Assembly (NCBI GenBank): GCA_003476595.1
Contig: DMTU01000244.1
Coordinates: 3,849-10,848 of the forward strand
Direction: 5' to 3'
DNA from: Acidimicrobiaceae bacterium
Lineage (GTDB): Bacteria; Actinomycetota; Acidimicrobiia; Acidimicrobiales; Salinilacustritrichaceae
DNA: 7,000 bases
In this document: positions 1 through 5,845 of the stretch, in pieces
Position numbering within the stretch: position 1 is the stretch's first letter
Layout: every line of letters starts with the position of its first letter
Program-made: the position numbers and the translations under genes
Notes under the pieces: generated by a model
Databases searched by the model: none
Seen by the model: the letters and a program-made list of their open reading frames with translations, nothing else
What the model was told of the DNA's origin: nothing

Positions 1-1
1 C

Positions 2-766
2 CTGGTCGTGGTCGTTGACCACGACACCGGCCGGCTCGTGTGGGCCGGTCCGGGCCGCAACGACGCCGCGCTGCACGCCTTCTTCGATGAGCTCGGTGAT
101 GATCGCGCCGCTCTGCTCACCCACGTTTCTGCGGACATGGCCGACTGGATCGCCCGGGTCGTGGCCGCCCGGGCCCCGAACGCCGTGCAGTGCGCAGATC
201 CGTTCCACGTCGTCGCGTGGGCGATCGACGCGCTCGATGTCGAGCGGCGCCGGGCGTGGAACGAAGCCGCCGGCCGGCAGCAGCCACGCAAGCGGAACCT
301 GGTCCGACGCACCCGCGCCACGGGCGACTCACGCCGCATCGCCCGAGCCCGCTACGCGCTCTGGAAGAACCCCGACCAGCTCACCGACCACCAGCACGCA
401 CAGCTCGAGTGGATCGCCAAGACCGACCCTCGGCTGCACCGCAGCTACCTGTTGAAGGAGGGCCTGCGGTTCGTGTTCGCCGTCAAGGGAGAGGCCGGCA
501 AGGACGCCCTTGACCAGTGGCTGTCCTGGGCGCGTCGTTCGCAGATGCCGGCCTTCGTCGACCTCGCCCGCAAGATCGCCAGGAACCGCGTCGCCATCGA
601 CCACAACCTCGACTCCGGCCTCTCCAACGGTCTCATCGAATCGACCAACACCAAGATCCGGCTGCTGACTCGGATCGCCTACGGCTTTCACGGCCACGAG
701 CCACTCATCGCCCTCGCGCTGCTCTCCCTCGGCAGCCACCCACCGGTCCTACCCGGGCGAAAGTGA
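2..766 (+). CDS. ISL3-family transposase, C-terminal part (5' end outside window)
   Basis: The reading frame is open from the first codon of the window (CTG at 2) with no start in view, so about 254 C-terminal residues of a longer transposase are visible. The opening segment VVVDHDTGRLVWAGPGR is the strand that follows the first catalytic Asp in ISL3 transposases; that Asp itself lies to the left of the window. The second acidic residue is the Asp of CADPFHVV (codon 197-199). The third is the Glu of NGLIESTNTKIRLL (codon 638-640), followed by the family's RIAYGFHG motif. The enzyme would cut and rejoin the ends of its insertion sequence through a DDE, RNase H-like active site. No frameshift or internal stop is present in the visible part, so it may be intact. 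GTG at 8 is an internal Val, not a credible start. Family assignment is firm; completeness is unknown. Confidence 0.92.
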   Translation: MVVVVDHDTGRLVWAGPGRNDAALHAFFDELGDDRAALLTHVSADMADWIARVVAARAPNAVQCADPFHVVAWAIDALDVERRRAWNEAAGRQQPRKRNLVRRTRATGDSRRIARARYALWKNPDQLTDHQHAQLEWIAKTDPRLHRSYLLKEGLRFVFAVKGEAGKDALDQWLSWARRSQMPAFVDLARKIARNRVAIDHNLDSGLSNGLIESTNTKIRLLTRIAYGFHGHEPLIALALLSLGSHPPVLPGRK

Positions 767-788
767 CCCACGGACCCAGCAGGAGAGC
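767..788 (+). repeat. Probable right terminal inverted repeat of the ISL3 element
   Basis: The 22 bases directly after the transposase stop begin cccacgg and finish ggagagc. ISL3-family ends typically lie within a few tens of bases of the transposase stop, and their outer tip resembles GGCTCT on the outward strand. Here the outward strand reads gctctcc, which fits. The left repeat and the expected 8-bp target duplication cannot be seen in this window, so the exact boundary is inferred. Confidence 0.45.
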
Positions 789-849
789 GGGATAAGTGCC
801 GATCGCGCGGACGCCAGGCGTCCCCTATCGCACGGACATATTCACGTAG

Positions 850-870
850 GGCACCGCCCGGAATGTGCCG
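850..870 (+). repeat. 21-bp direct repeat, copy 1, with palindromic arms
   Basis: This 21-base sequence (arm ggcac, core cgcccggaat, arm gtgcc, then g) is repeated exactly and in the same orientation at 5716-5736. The outer 5-base arms are reverse complements around a 10-base core, as in an operator or a small REP-like hairpin. The core recurs alone at 892-901. Both full copies are intergenic and they bracket the large secreted-protein operon. Function is unknown. Confidence 0.7.
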
Positions 871-969
871 TTGACGGAGAGGGGGTCCAGGCGCCCGGAA
901 TCGTCGCCCCCGACGGAGCGATATGCGGAGTGCGGACCGCCTCCGGGTTCGGCATTCGGTCCGAGCCTG

Positions 970-1000
970 GGCGTCAAGACGGGGCTACGCCCCGGACGCC
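970..1000. other. Bulged hairpin with two 6-bp perfect stems
   Basis: The outer stem ggcgtc (970-975) pairs with gacgcc (995-1000). The inner stem cggggc (980-985) pairs with gccccg (989-994) around a three-base tac loop, and aaga (976-979) forms a one-sided bulge. All 12 pairs are Watson-Crick and mostly G-C. There is no T-run on either side, so it is not a standard intrinsic terminator. It could be an RNA structural element, a protein-binding site, or part of a genome-wide repeat. Confidence 0.45.
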
Positions 1001-1371
1001 TCGAGTTCCATTACGAACAGCTCCATCAGACTGGATCCAGGTGCGTCCAGGCTGAGTGGCCGGCCCGGGCGCGACGGTGGTGGGTGCAGGTGCGTGTCCG
1101 CCCGTTCTGCGCCCTGCGTTGCCGCTTCTAGGCCACCGCCGGACGGTTGAGGCGGGGACGATCCGTCGCTCGGCGCGCCGCCCGGTCGGTGTCAGGCAGG
1201 TGCTGGTCATGACGTCTGAGTTCGGCGACGACTTGCCGTGGGCCTGCCAGCAGCGGAGGTTGCGATCTCGCGACAAACTCGCCCTTGGAGCAGGGCCATG
1301 TGTAGCCTCCGCCCAACGGGGACACACCGCGCCGATCGGCGACGGGCAGACGACACATGGGCGGTTCTGGT

Positions 1372-1376
1372 GGGGA
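1372..1376 (+). promoter_or_regulatory. Possible ribosome binding site for the large secreted protein
   Basis: The purine run gggga ends five bases before the ATG at 1382. It is a modest match to the Shine-Dalgarno consensus. It supports choosing this ATG, which also starts a clean signal peptide, over the GTG at 1238 in the same frame. Confidence 0.45.
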
Positions 1377-1381
1377 CACGG

Positions 1382-4300
1382 ATGCAAGGCCTTGCTTCTT
1401 GGCGGGCGCGCGCCCTCGCGGCGGCGATTGCCGTCACGACGCTGGCGGCATACATGGCAGTGGTGGGCGGTTCCGAACCGGCCAGCGCGCAGATCATCGA
1501 GCCCGCCCAGGCGATCGTCGATGCCGCGGAGTGCTCGGCGAACGAGCTGCCGGCCAACGACGACGGCTCGACCGCGCTGGTCCCCCTCGGGTTCACGGTC
1601 GAGTTCGGGACCCGGCAGTACACCAGCCTCTACATCAACAACAACGGCAACGTCACCTTCGGCGACGACCTGTTTCAGTACACGCCGGACCCGCTCTCGG
1701 AGACCGGCGCGGCGATCATCGCCCCGTTCTGGGGCGACGTCGACACGCGAGCGGTCGACTCCCAGAGGCTGAAGTACGGCTGGGGTGACACTGTCTACAA
1801 CGGGCGGCCCGCCCTGTGCGTGAACTGGATCGACGTCGGCTACTACAGCCACGGCGCCGACAAGCTGAACAGCTTCCAGCTCCTCATCGTCGATCGCAGC
1901 GACCGGGCAGCCGGTGCGTTCGACGCCGTGTTCAACTACGACAAGGTGCAGTGGGAGTCGGGGTCGGCCAGCGGCGGCTCCGGCGGTCTCGGCGGCTCGT
2001 CCGCCCGGGTCGGCTTCGTCGCCCCCGGAACCGGGCAGTGGTTCGAGCTCGCCGGCTCCGGCGGAAATGGTGCCCTCCTCGACTCGGGCGAGCTCGCCTT
2101 GGTGGACCGGCGCATGAACTCCACGGTGTTCGGGCGCTTCGTGCTGCCCTTCACCCACGGCGGTGTTCCCGCCGAAAACCTCAACGAGGGCCTGTTCCTC
2201 TCCGGTGCGGGGTACCGCACAGCCTGGGTCGGCGCGCTCGCTCACTTCGACGTCGCCGAGGACCTCGTCCCCGAGGCGCTGCGGGCCGAGGTGGTCACCG
2301 GACCCCACGCGGGTCACGACTTCGTCTGCGGGAACACCGTCTTCACGCCGTCCTTGCCGTTCTTCAGCACGCCTTGCCCCACGCAGGACGATCCCGGGGC
2401 GTTCTACGTCCCGCCCCGCCGGATCTCGTACCGGGGCACCGACGCCGGTGTCGACGTCATCCGGCTGTGGGACGACCTCGACCGCGACGGGACCTGGGAC
2501 ACCGGCGAACCCCAGGGCCTCGCCACCGTCCGGTGGATCGACGAGGTCATCGGGCAGGCGTCGCTGGGCGACTCGTTCTCCTCCGGTGAAGGCCTCGGCG
2601 GCGAGGACCGGGGCAAGTACCTCGACGGCGTGCCCGAGCCGGACGACGAGGCTCGCGACGACGCCCGGGACTGCCGGCGCCACGCCGCCTCGTGGCCGGC
2701 GCAGGTAGAGATGACCGGTGGCGGGCGGAGCGCGGTGGACAACGAGTTCGTCGAGTTCTCGTTCGCGGCGTGCTCGGGCGCTCGCACCTACAACATCGTG
2801 ACCGACCTCGACCTGCTCCCCGGGCTGAGCGACAATGAGGCCAGCGCGAAGAACTCGAGCGGCCCGGCAGCCAACCGGACCTCGGGCCCCCGGCAGAACG
2901 TCACCCTGGAGGGGCTGGTCGCCGGCCCGGTCGCCGAGCCGATCGACCTGGTCACGGTGTCCATCGGCGGCAACGACGCCCAGTGGGCCGACATCATCCA
3001 GGAGTGCTTCTGGGAGGCCTCGGAGACGTCGTTCAACAACTGCTTCGACGGGATCAACGACTACCCGGGGTTAGAGAACACGCCGCTCGACCAGTGGGTC
3101 GAGGATCGACTCGACCTCGTCGCCGCCCGGGTGCGGGCCACCGTGGCGGAGACCAAGCGCATCGCCCCCGATGCCACGGTCCTCGTCCTCGGCTACCCGC
3201 ACCTCGTGCCCAAGACCGAGGACGAGCAGATGTGCGGGAAGTTCGCCCCCTCGATCACCGGCCGGAAGTGGATCTCGCCGACGGAGCAAGACCGGATCCG
3301 GGGGTACACCGCCGAGCTCGACCACGCCGTGGAGCAGGCGGCGGCCGCCCTCGGCGTCCACTACGTGAGCGTGCTCGAGGCGTTCGACGGCCACGAGGTG
3401 TGCGGCTCGAAGGGTGAGTGGATCAACGGCCTCGTCCAACGCGACCTGTCCAACATGCTCGGCGACATCCTCCAGCACGGAAAGTTCAAGCCCGCGGGGG
3501 ACGCCAGCTTCCACCCCACCCGCGCCGGGCACGAGGGGTACGTCAGGGCGGTGTCCGCCTACGTCCGGACCCTCGACGACATGGGTTGGCCCCGGACCGA
3601 GGCCGGTCTTCCCCGCAACCCACGCGCCGGGGTTGGCGTGCCGGGCATCACCAGCCAGTCGGCGCAGTTCTTCCGGGCCGCCGCGCTCGAGGTCACGACC
3701 ACCCGCAGCGCGGTGATCGCCGATGTGACCGCTGCGGCCGCGCGGCCCACGCTGTGCGTGGAGGACGGCGCCTACGTGTCGCCGGACGAGGCGCTGTCGC
3801 TCCAGGCCTCGTCGTTCACGCCGAGCAGCACCGCGACCGTGACGGCCGAGCTGCTCGACGTTGACCAGAGCTTCGACCTCGGCACGGTCACGGCCGGACC
3901 GGACGGCGAGATCGATGCCGTGCTCACCGTCCCGGCCGACGCGCCGATGGGCGACGCCCTGAGCATCGTCGTCACCGGCGAGCTCGACGGAGCACCGGCC
4001 TTCGGGCGTAGCGACCTGCTGCTCCTGGCGGCCGGCCCGGGCATCTGCACAGGCGACGACGAGGCGACGACGACGCTGGGCACGCCGGTCACCGTCGACG
4101 TGCTGGCCAACGACGACTCGGGCGCCGTGCCGTTCGACCCCGCCACGGTGCGGGCGACCGACGGTACGCTCGGCACGGTGGTGGCCAACGGCGACGGGAC
4201 CGTCACGTACACCCCGACGGCGTGGTCCTACGGCGAGGACCAGATCGGCTACCAGGTCTGCCGCACCGACACGGCGTGCGCCACCGGGACGGCGCTGATC

Positions 4301-4921
4301 GACATCAACCCTGGTTGCACGATCACCGGCACGTCCGGCGACGACATCCTCGAGGGGACCGACGGGTCCGACGTGATCTGCGGCCTGGCCGGCGACGACC
4401 TCTTGTACGGCGGTGGGGGCGACGACATCGTGCTCGGCGGGCCGGGGAGCGACTACCTGGTGGGCGGCCCGGGTGACGACCAGCTCGCCGGCGGCGACGG
4501 CACCGACCTGTTCCTCGCCGACGGCGGCGACGTCACCGACGATGACGGCGAGTTCGTCGACGGCGACGACCCGGTCTTCACCGTCACCCTCGACCAGCCG
4601 GTCGACCCGGCGCCCGCGGTCAACGTCATCAACGCGGGCCGCACGGTGCCGGTGAAGTTCACCGTCTCCGACCTCGACGGGGCGGTGGACGACGACAGCG
4701 CGGTCACCGCCGTGACCTCCCGTCGGGTGGTGTGCGACGGAGAGGCCGAGTCGGTGTTGCCTGATACCGGCACCGAGGAAGCGAGCGGCCTCCAGTACCA
4801 GGGTGCCGGCACGTGGCACTACAACTGGAAGACCGCCAAGTCCTGGACCGGGCAGTGCCGGGATCTGCTGCTCGCGTTGTCCGACGGCAGCGAGTACGCC
4901 GTCCGGTTCCGGCTGCGATGA
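1382..4921 (+). CDS. Secreted multidomain NIDO / SGNH-hydrolase / RTX / PxKF protein
   Basis: This is an exported protein of 1179 residues. Residues 1-36 are a signal peptide: charged start MQGLASWRAR, a hydrophobic core, and probable cleavage after PASA. Residues about 50-262 form a NIDO (nidogen-like) domain, with SLYINNNGNVTFG, IIAPFWGDVDTR and FQLLIVDR. Residues about 265-390 are a beta-rich spacer with a Ca-loop-like DLDRDG (365-370). Residues about 391-732 are an SGNH/GDSL hydrolase of the SEST-like type: GDSFSSGEG with nucleophile S398, ACSGA (463-467), oxyanion G530 and N531 in GGND, and the FHPTRAGH block with catalytic H711. It should hydrolyse an ester, but the substrate is unknown. 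Then come an Ig-like module (790-880), a cadherin-like module (VDVLANDD to VCRTDTACATG, 903-975), seven RTX repeats (983-1045), and a PxKF-type C-terminal domain (TVPVKF, WKTAKSWTGQCR). Eighteen cysteines suggest disulfides. There is no LPXTG motif or anchor helix. The next gene overlaps by 4 bases. The start at 1382 is preferred because the 48 residues upstream lack signal-peptide character. Confidence 0.9.
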   Translation: MQGLASWRARALAAAIAVTTLAAYMAVVGGSEPASAQIIEPAQAIVDAAECSANELPANDDGSTALVPLGFTVEFGTRQYTSLYINNNGNVTFGDDLFQYTPDPLSETGAAIIAPFWGDVDTRAVDSQRLKYGWGDTVYNGRPALCVNWIDVGYYSHGADKLNSFQLLIVDRSDRAAGAFDAVFNYDKVQWESGSASGGSGGLGGSSARVGFVAPGTGQWFELAGSGGNGALLDSGELALVDRRMNSTVFGRFVLPFTHGGVPAENLNEGLFLSGAGYRTAWVGALAHFDVAEDLVPEALRAEVVTGPHAGHDFVCGNTVFTPSLPFFSTPCPTQDDPGAFYVPPRRISYRGTDAGVDVIRLWDDLDRDGTWDTGEPQGLATVRWIDEVIGQASLGDSFSSGEGLGGEDRGKYLDGVPEPDDEARDDARDCRRHAASWPAQVEMTGGGRSAVDNEFVEFSFAACSGARTYNIVTDLDLLPGLSDNEASAKNSSGPAANRTSGPRQNVTLEGLVAGPVAEPIDLVTVSIGGNDAQWADIIQECFWEASETSFNNCFDGINDYPGLENTPLDQWVEDRLDLVAARVRATVAETKRIAPDATVLVLGYPHLVPKTEDEQMCGKFAPSITGRKWISPTEQDRIRGYTAELDHAVEQAAAALGVHYVSVLEAFDGHEVCGSKGEWINGLVQRDLSNMLGDILQHGKFKPAGDASFHPTRAGHEGYVRAVSAYVRTLDDMGWPRTEAGLPRNPRAGVGVPGITSQSAQFFRAAALEVTTTRSAVIADVTAAAARPTLCVEDGAYVSPDEALSLQASSFTPSSTATVTAELLDVDQSFDLGTVTAGPDGEIDAVLTVPADAPMGDALSIVVTGELDGAPAFGRSDLLLLAAGPGICTGDDEATTTLGTPVTVDVLANDDSGAVPFDPATVRATDGTLGTVVANGDGTVTYTPTAWSYGEDQIGYQVCRTDTACATGTALIDINPGCTITGTSGDDILEGTDGSDVICGLAGDDLLYGGGGDDIVLGGPGSDYLVGGPGDDQLAGGDGTDLFLADGGDVTDDDGEFVDGDDPVFTVTLDQPVDPAPAVNVINAGRTVPVKFTVSDLDGAVDDDSAVTAVTSRRVVCDGEAESVLPDTGTEEASGLQYQGAGTWHYNWKTAKSWTGQCRDLLLALSDGSEYAVRFRLR
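4328..4516 (+). repeat. Seven tandem RTX nonapeptide repeats (27-base period) within the large protein
   Basis: Residues 983-1045 divide exactly into seven nonapeptides of the GGxGxDxUx type: GTSGDDILE, GTDGSDVIC, GLAGDDLLY, GGGGDDIVL, GGPGSDYLV, GGPGDDQLA, GGDGTDLFL. Such arrays fold as a calcium-filled parallel beta-roll outside the cell. C979 just before the array and C1000 in the second repeat could form a disulfide clamping the start of the roll. The array is followed by an acidic stretch rich in Asp, then the C-terminal domain. Confidence 0.93.
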
Positions 4922-5451
4922 CGGTGCGCCGGGGGCTGGCCGTCGCCGCGCTGGCCCTCGGTCCGCTCCTCGCGGCGTGCGAGGACTCCGGAGGCGGAGA
5001 TCGGGGGGCGGCGGTCGCCAAGGAGGCGGTCCTAGTCGCTGCGCCGGAGGGCGCCGAGCAGACCCGCGAGGTGTCGGTGAGCGAGCCCGGCGAGACCGGT
5101 GGCGCGTTCACCGACGAACCCTCGACCGAGTTCGTGGCGTCGACCGAGTGGCGGATCGAGGACGACACCGAACCGGTGATCCGCCACTACGTCGAGCTGC
5201 TCCATCCGGACTGGCCGACGCTCGAGGTCGACTGCCACCCGCTGGCCTCCCGCGGGGTCGTCCTGTTCCAGCTGCGAGCGGCCCGATGGTCCGGTGACCA
5301 CCGGCGCGAGGTGCTGCTCGAGGTGTCGCCCATCACCGCCGGCGGGACGACGGTGTCGATCTCGGTGTCAGCGCCGGAGCGGGGAGACGGCGGCGGGCCC
5401 CCGGACGAAGAGGTCGACGTCGGCTGCATCGACTCCGTGCAGATCAACTGA
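4918..5451 (+). CDS. Small lipoprotein translationally coupled to the secreted hydrolase
   Basis: This 177-residue protein begins with a lipoprotein signal: MTVRR, a hydrophobic segment, and the lipobox LLAAC with C21 as the lipidated residue, followed by an acidic and glycine-rich tether (EDSGGG). It should therefore sit on the outer face of the cytoplasmic membrane. The mature part has a low-complexity linker to about residue 70. A compact, probably beta-rich domain follows (STEWRIEDDTEPVIRHYVELL, GVVLFQLRAARW, EVLLEVSPI, TTVSISVSAP) with two further cysteines, C106 and C170, that may pair. I do not recognise the family. Its ATG overlaps the preceding stop in an ATGA arrangement and has no clear ribosome binding site, so translation probably depends on the upstream gene. 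The frame is open back to 4813, but the lipobox fixes the start at 4918. It may be an accessory, anchor or chaperone for the hydrolase; that is inference. Confidence 0.85.
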   Translation: MTVRRGLAVAALALGPLLAACEDSGGGDRGAAVAKEAVLVAAPEGAEQTREVSVSEPGETGGAFTDEPSTEFVASTEWRIEDDTEPVIRHYVELLHPDWPTLEVDCHPLASRGVVLFQLRAARWSGDHRREVLLEVSPITAGGTTVSISVSAPERGDGGGPPDEEVDVGCIDSVQIN

Positions 5452-5845
5452 GCCACGATGTGCCTGCGAACAACGGGCACGAGCACCCGCCGAACGAGGT
5501 GCCAAACGCATGCACGACGTCCCGGCGTCGAGTACGAGCGATGCGGCCTCATGGTGGCGCTTCGCTCCGGTCTTGCGCGGGACGCGAGCTCACAAGTGAT
5601 GCACGACACGCCGGCAGTGAACCACGGTGCGGTGGCGACTGGCGGCGAGACCCGTCCCGATGCGCCTGATCACGAGCGTGGAACCGCCCCATATTGCGCG
5701 CGCATAACCGCCTGAGGCACCGCCCGGAATGTGCCGGTGGGTGAGGCTGGGCCGGCACGTCCCCGAATCGCGCTCACGGCTGGGGCATGTGAGACCGGCT
5801 GCTCTCACGGCCAAGTCTGCCCGCGACGCGCCAGACTTCAGAATC
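5452..5845. other. Intergenic region between the lipoprotein and SUKH genes
   Basis: Nearly 400 bases carry no recognised gene. Short open frames (for example plus 5458-5715) are Arg/Thr-rich and unconvincing. The region holds a perfect 10-base palindrome tgcgcgcgca (5695-5704), the second copy of the 21-bp repeat (5716-5736), and presumably the promoter of the SUKH gene, which I could not locate. A weak inverted pair, gtgcc (5460-5464) with ggcac (5476-5480), lies just after the lipoprotein stop and lacks a T-run, so I do not call it a terminator. Confidence 0.55.
5716..5736 (+). repeat. 21-bp direct repeat, copy 2
   Basis: This is identical to 850-870 and in the same orientation, with arms ggcac and gtgcc around the core cgcccggaat. 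In both copies a gaatcg motif recurs about 28 bases beyond the repeat (898-903 and 5765-5770, one base of spacing difference). A longer, diverged element may therefore surround the exact core. The copy lies about 110 bases upstream of the preferred SUKH start and contains the ATG at 5729 that opens the longest version of that reading frame. Confidence 0.7.

Larger units (their letters stand above)
789..1381. other. Intergenic region without a recognisable gene
   Basis: About 590 bases separate the insertion-sequence end from the large secreted-protein gene. Open frames exist on both strands, including plus 865-1131, plus 1056 onward and minus 1128-1379. Their translations are Arg/Pro/Gly-rich, match no family I recognise, and look like the chance open frames of GC-rich DNA. 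The identifiable contents are a 21-bp repeat (850-870), a partial echo of its core (cgcccggaat, 892-901), a bulged hairpin (970-1000), and a 7-bp inverted pair (gcggagg 1253-1259 with cctccgc 1306-1312). I could not place a convincing -35/-10 promoter, although the promoter of the operon should lie in the right half of this region. Confidence 0.6.

Noticed and set aside
871..876. ttgacg as a -35 promoter box
   Set aside because: No acceptable -10 hexamer lies 16-19 bases downstream, and the site is over 500 bases from the next start.
1128..1379. 83-residue open frame on the minus strand in the intergenic region
   Set aside because: It has no recognisable domain, its composition resembles chance frames in GC-rich DNA, and nothing supports its start.
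1238..1381. N-terminal extension of the large protein from GTG 1238
   Set aside because: The 48 extra residues are Arg-rich and would bury the signal peptide. The ATG at 1382 has a purine run five bases upstream and begins a normal signal sequence.
974..2683. 569-residue open frame on the minus strand
   Set aside because: It lies antisense to the NIDO/SGNH coding region, is rich in Arg, Val, Asp and Gly, matches no family I know, and is the mirror of GC-biased codon use in the real gene.
4328..4516. 27-base periodic repeat as a possible CRISPR or tandem DNA repeat
   Set aside because: The period reflects the RTX nonapeptides in frame; the units vary at the DNA level and there are no spacers.
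3071..4819. 582-residue open frame on the minus strand
   Set aside because: It is antisense to the hydrolase and RTX coding region, with low-complexity Arg/Val/Gly/Asp composition and no recognisable motif.
5460..5480. Inverted pair gtgcc/ggcac after the lipoprotein stop as a terminator
   Set aside because: The stem is only five pairs, the loop is eleven bases, and no T-run follows.
5729..5845. N-terminal extension of the SUKH protein from ATG 5729
   Set aside because: The 39 extra residues are Arg-rich and start inside the 21-bp repeat; the family-like sequence begins only after 5846. It cannot be fully excluded because no strong ribosome binding site marks 5846.
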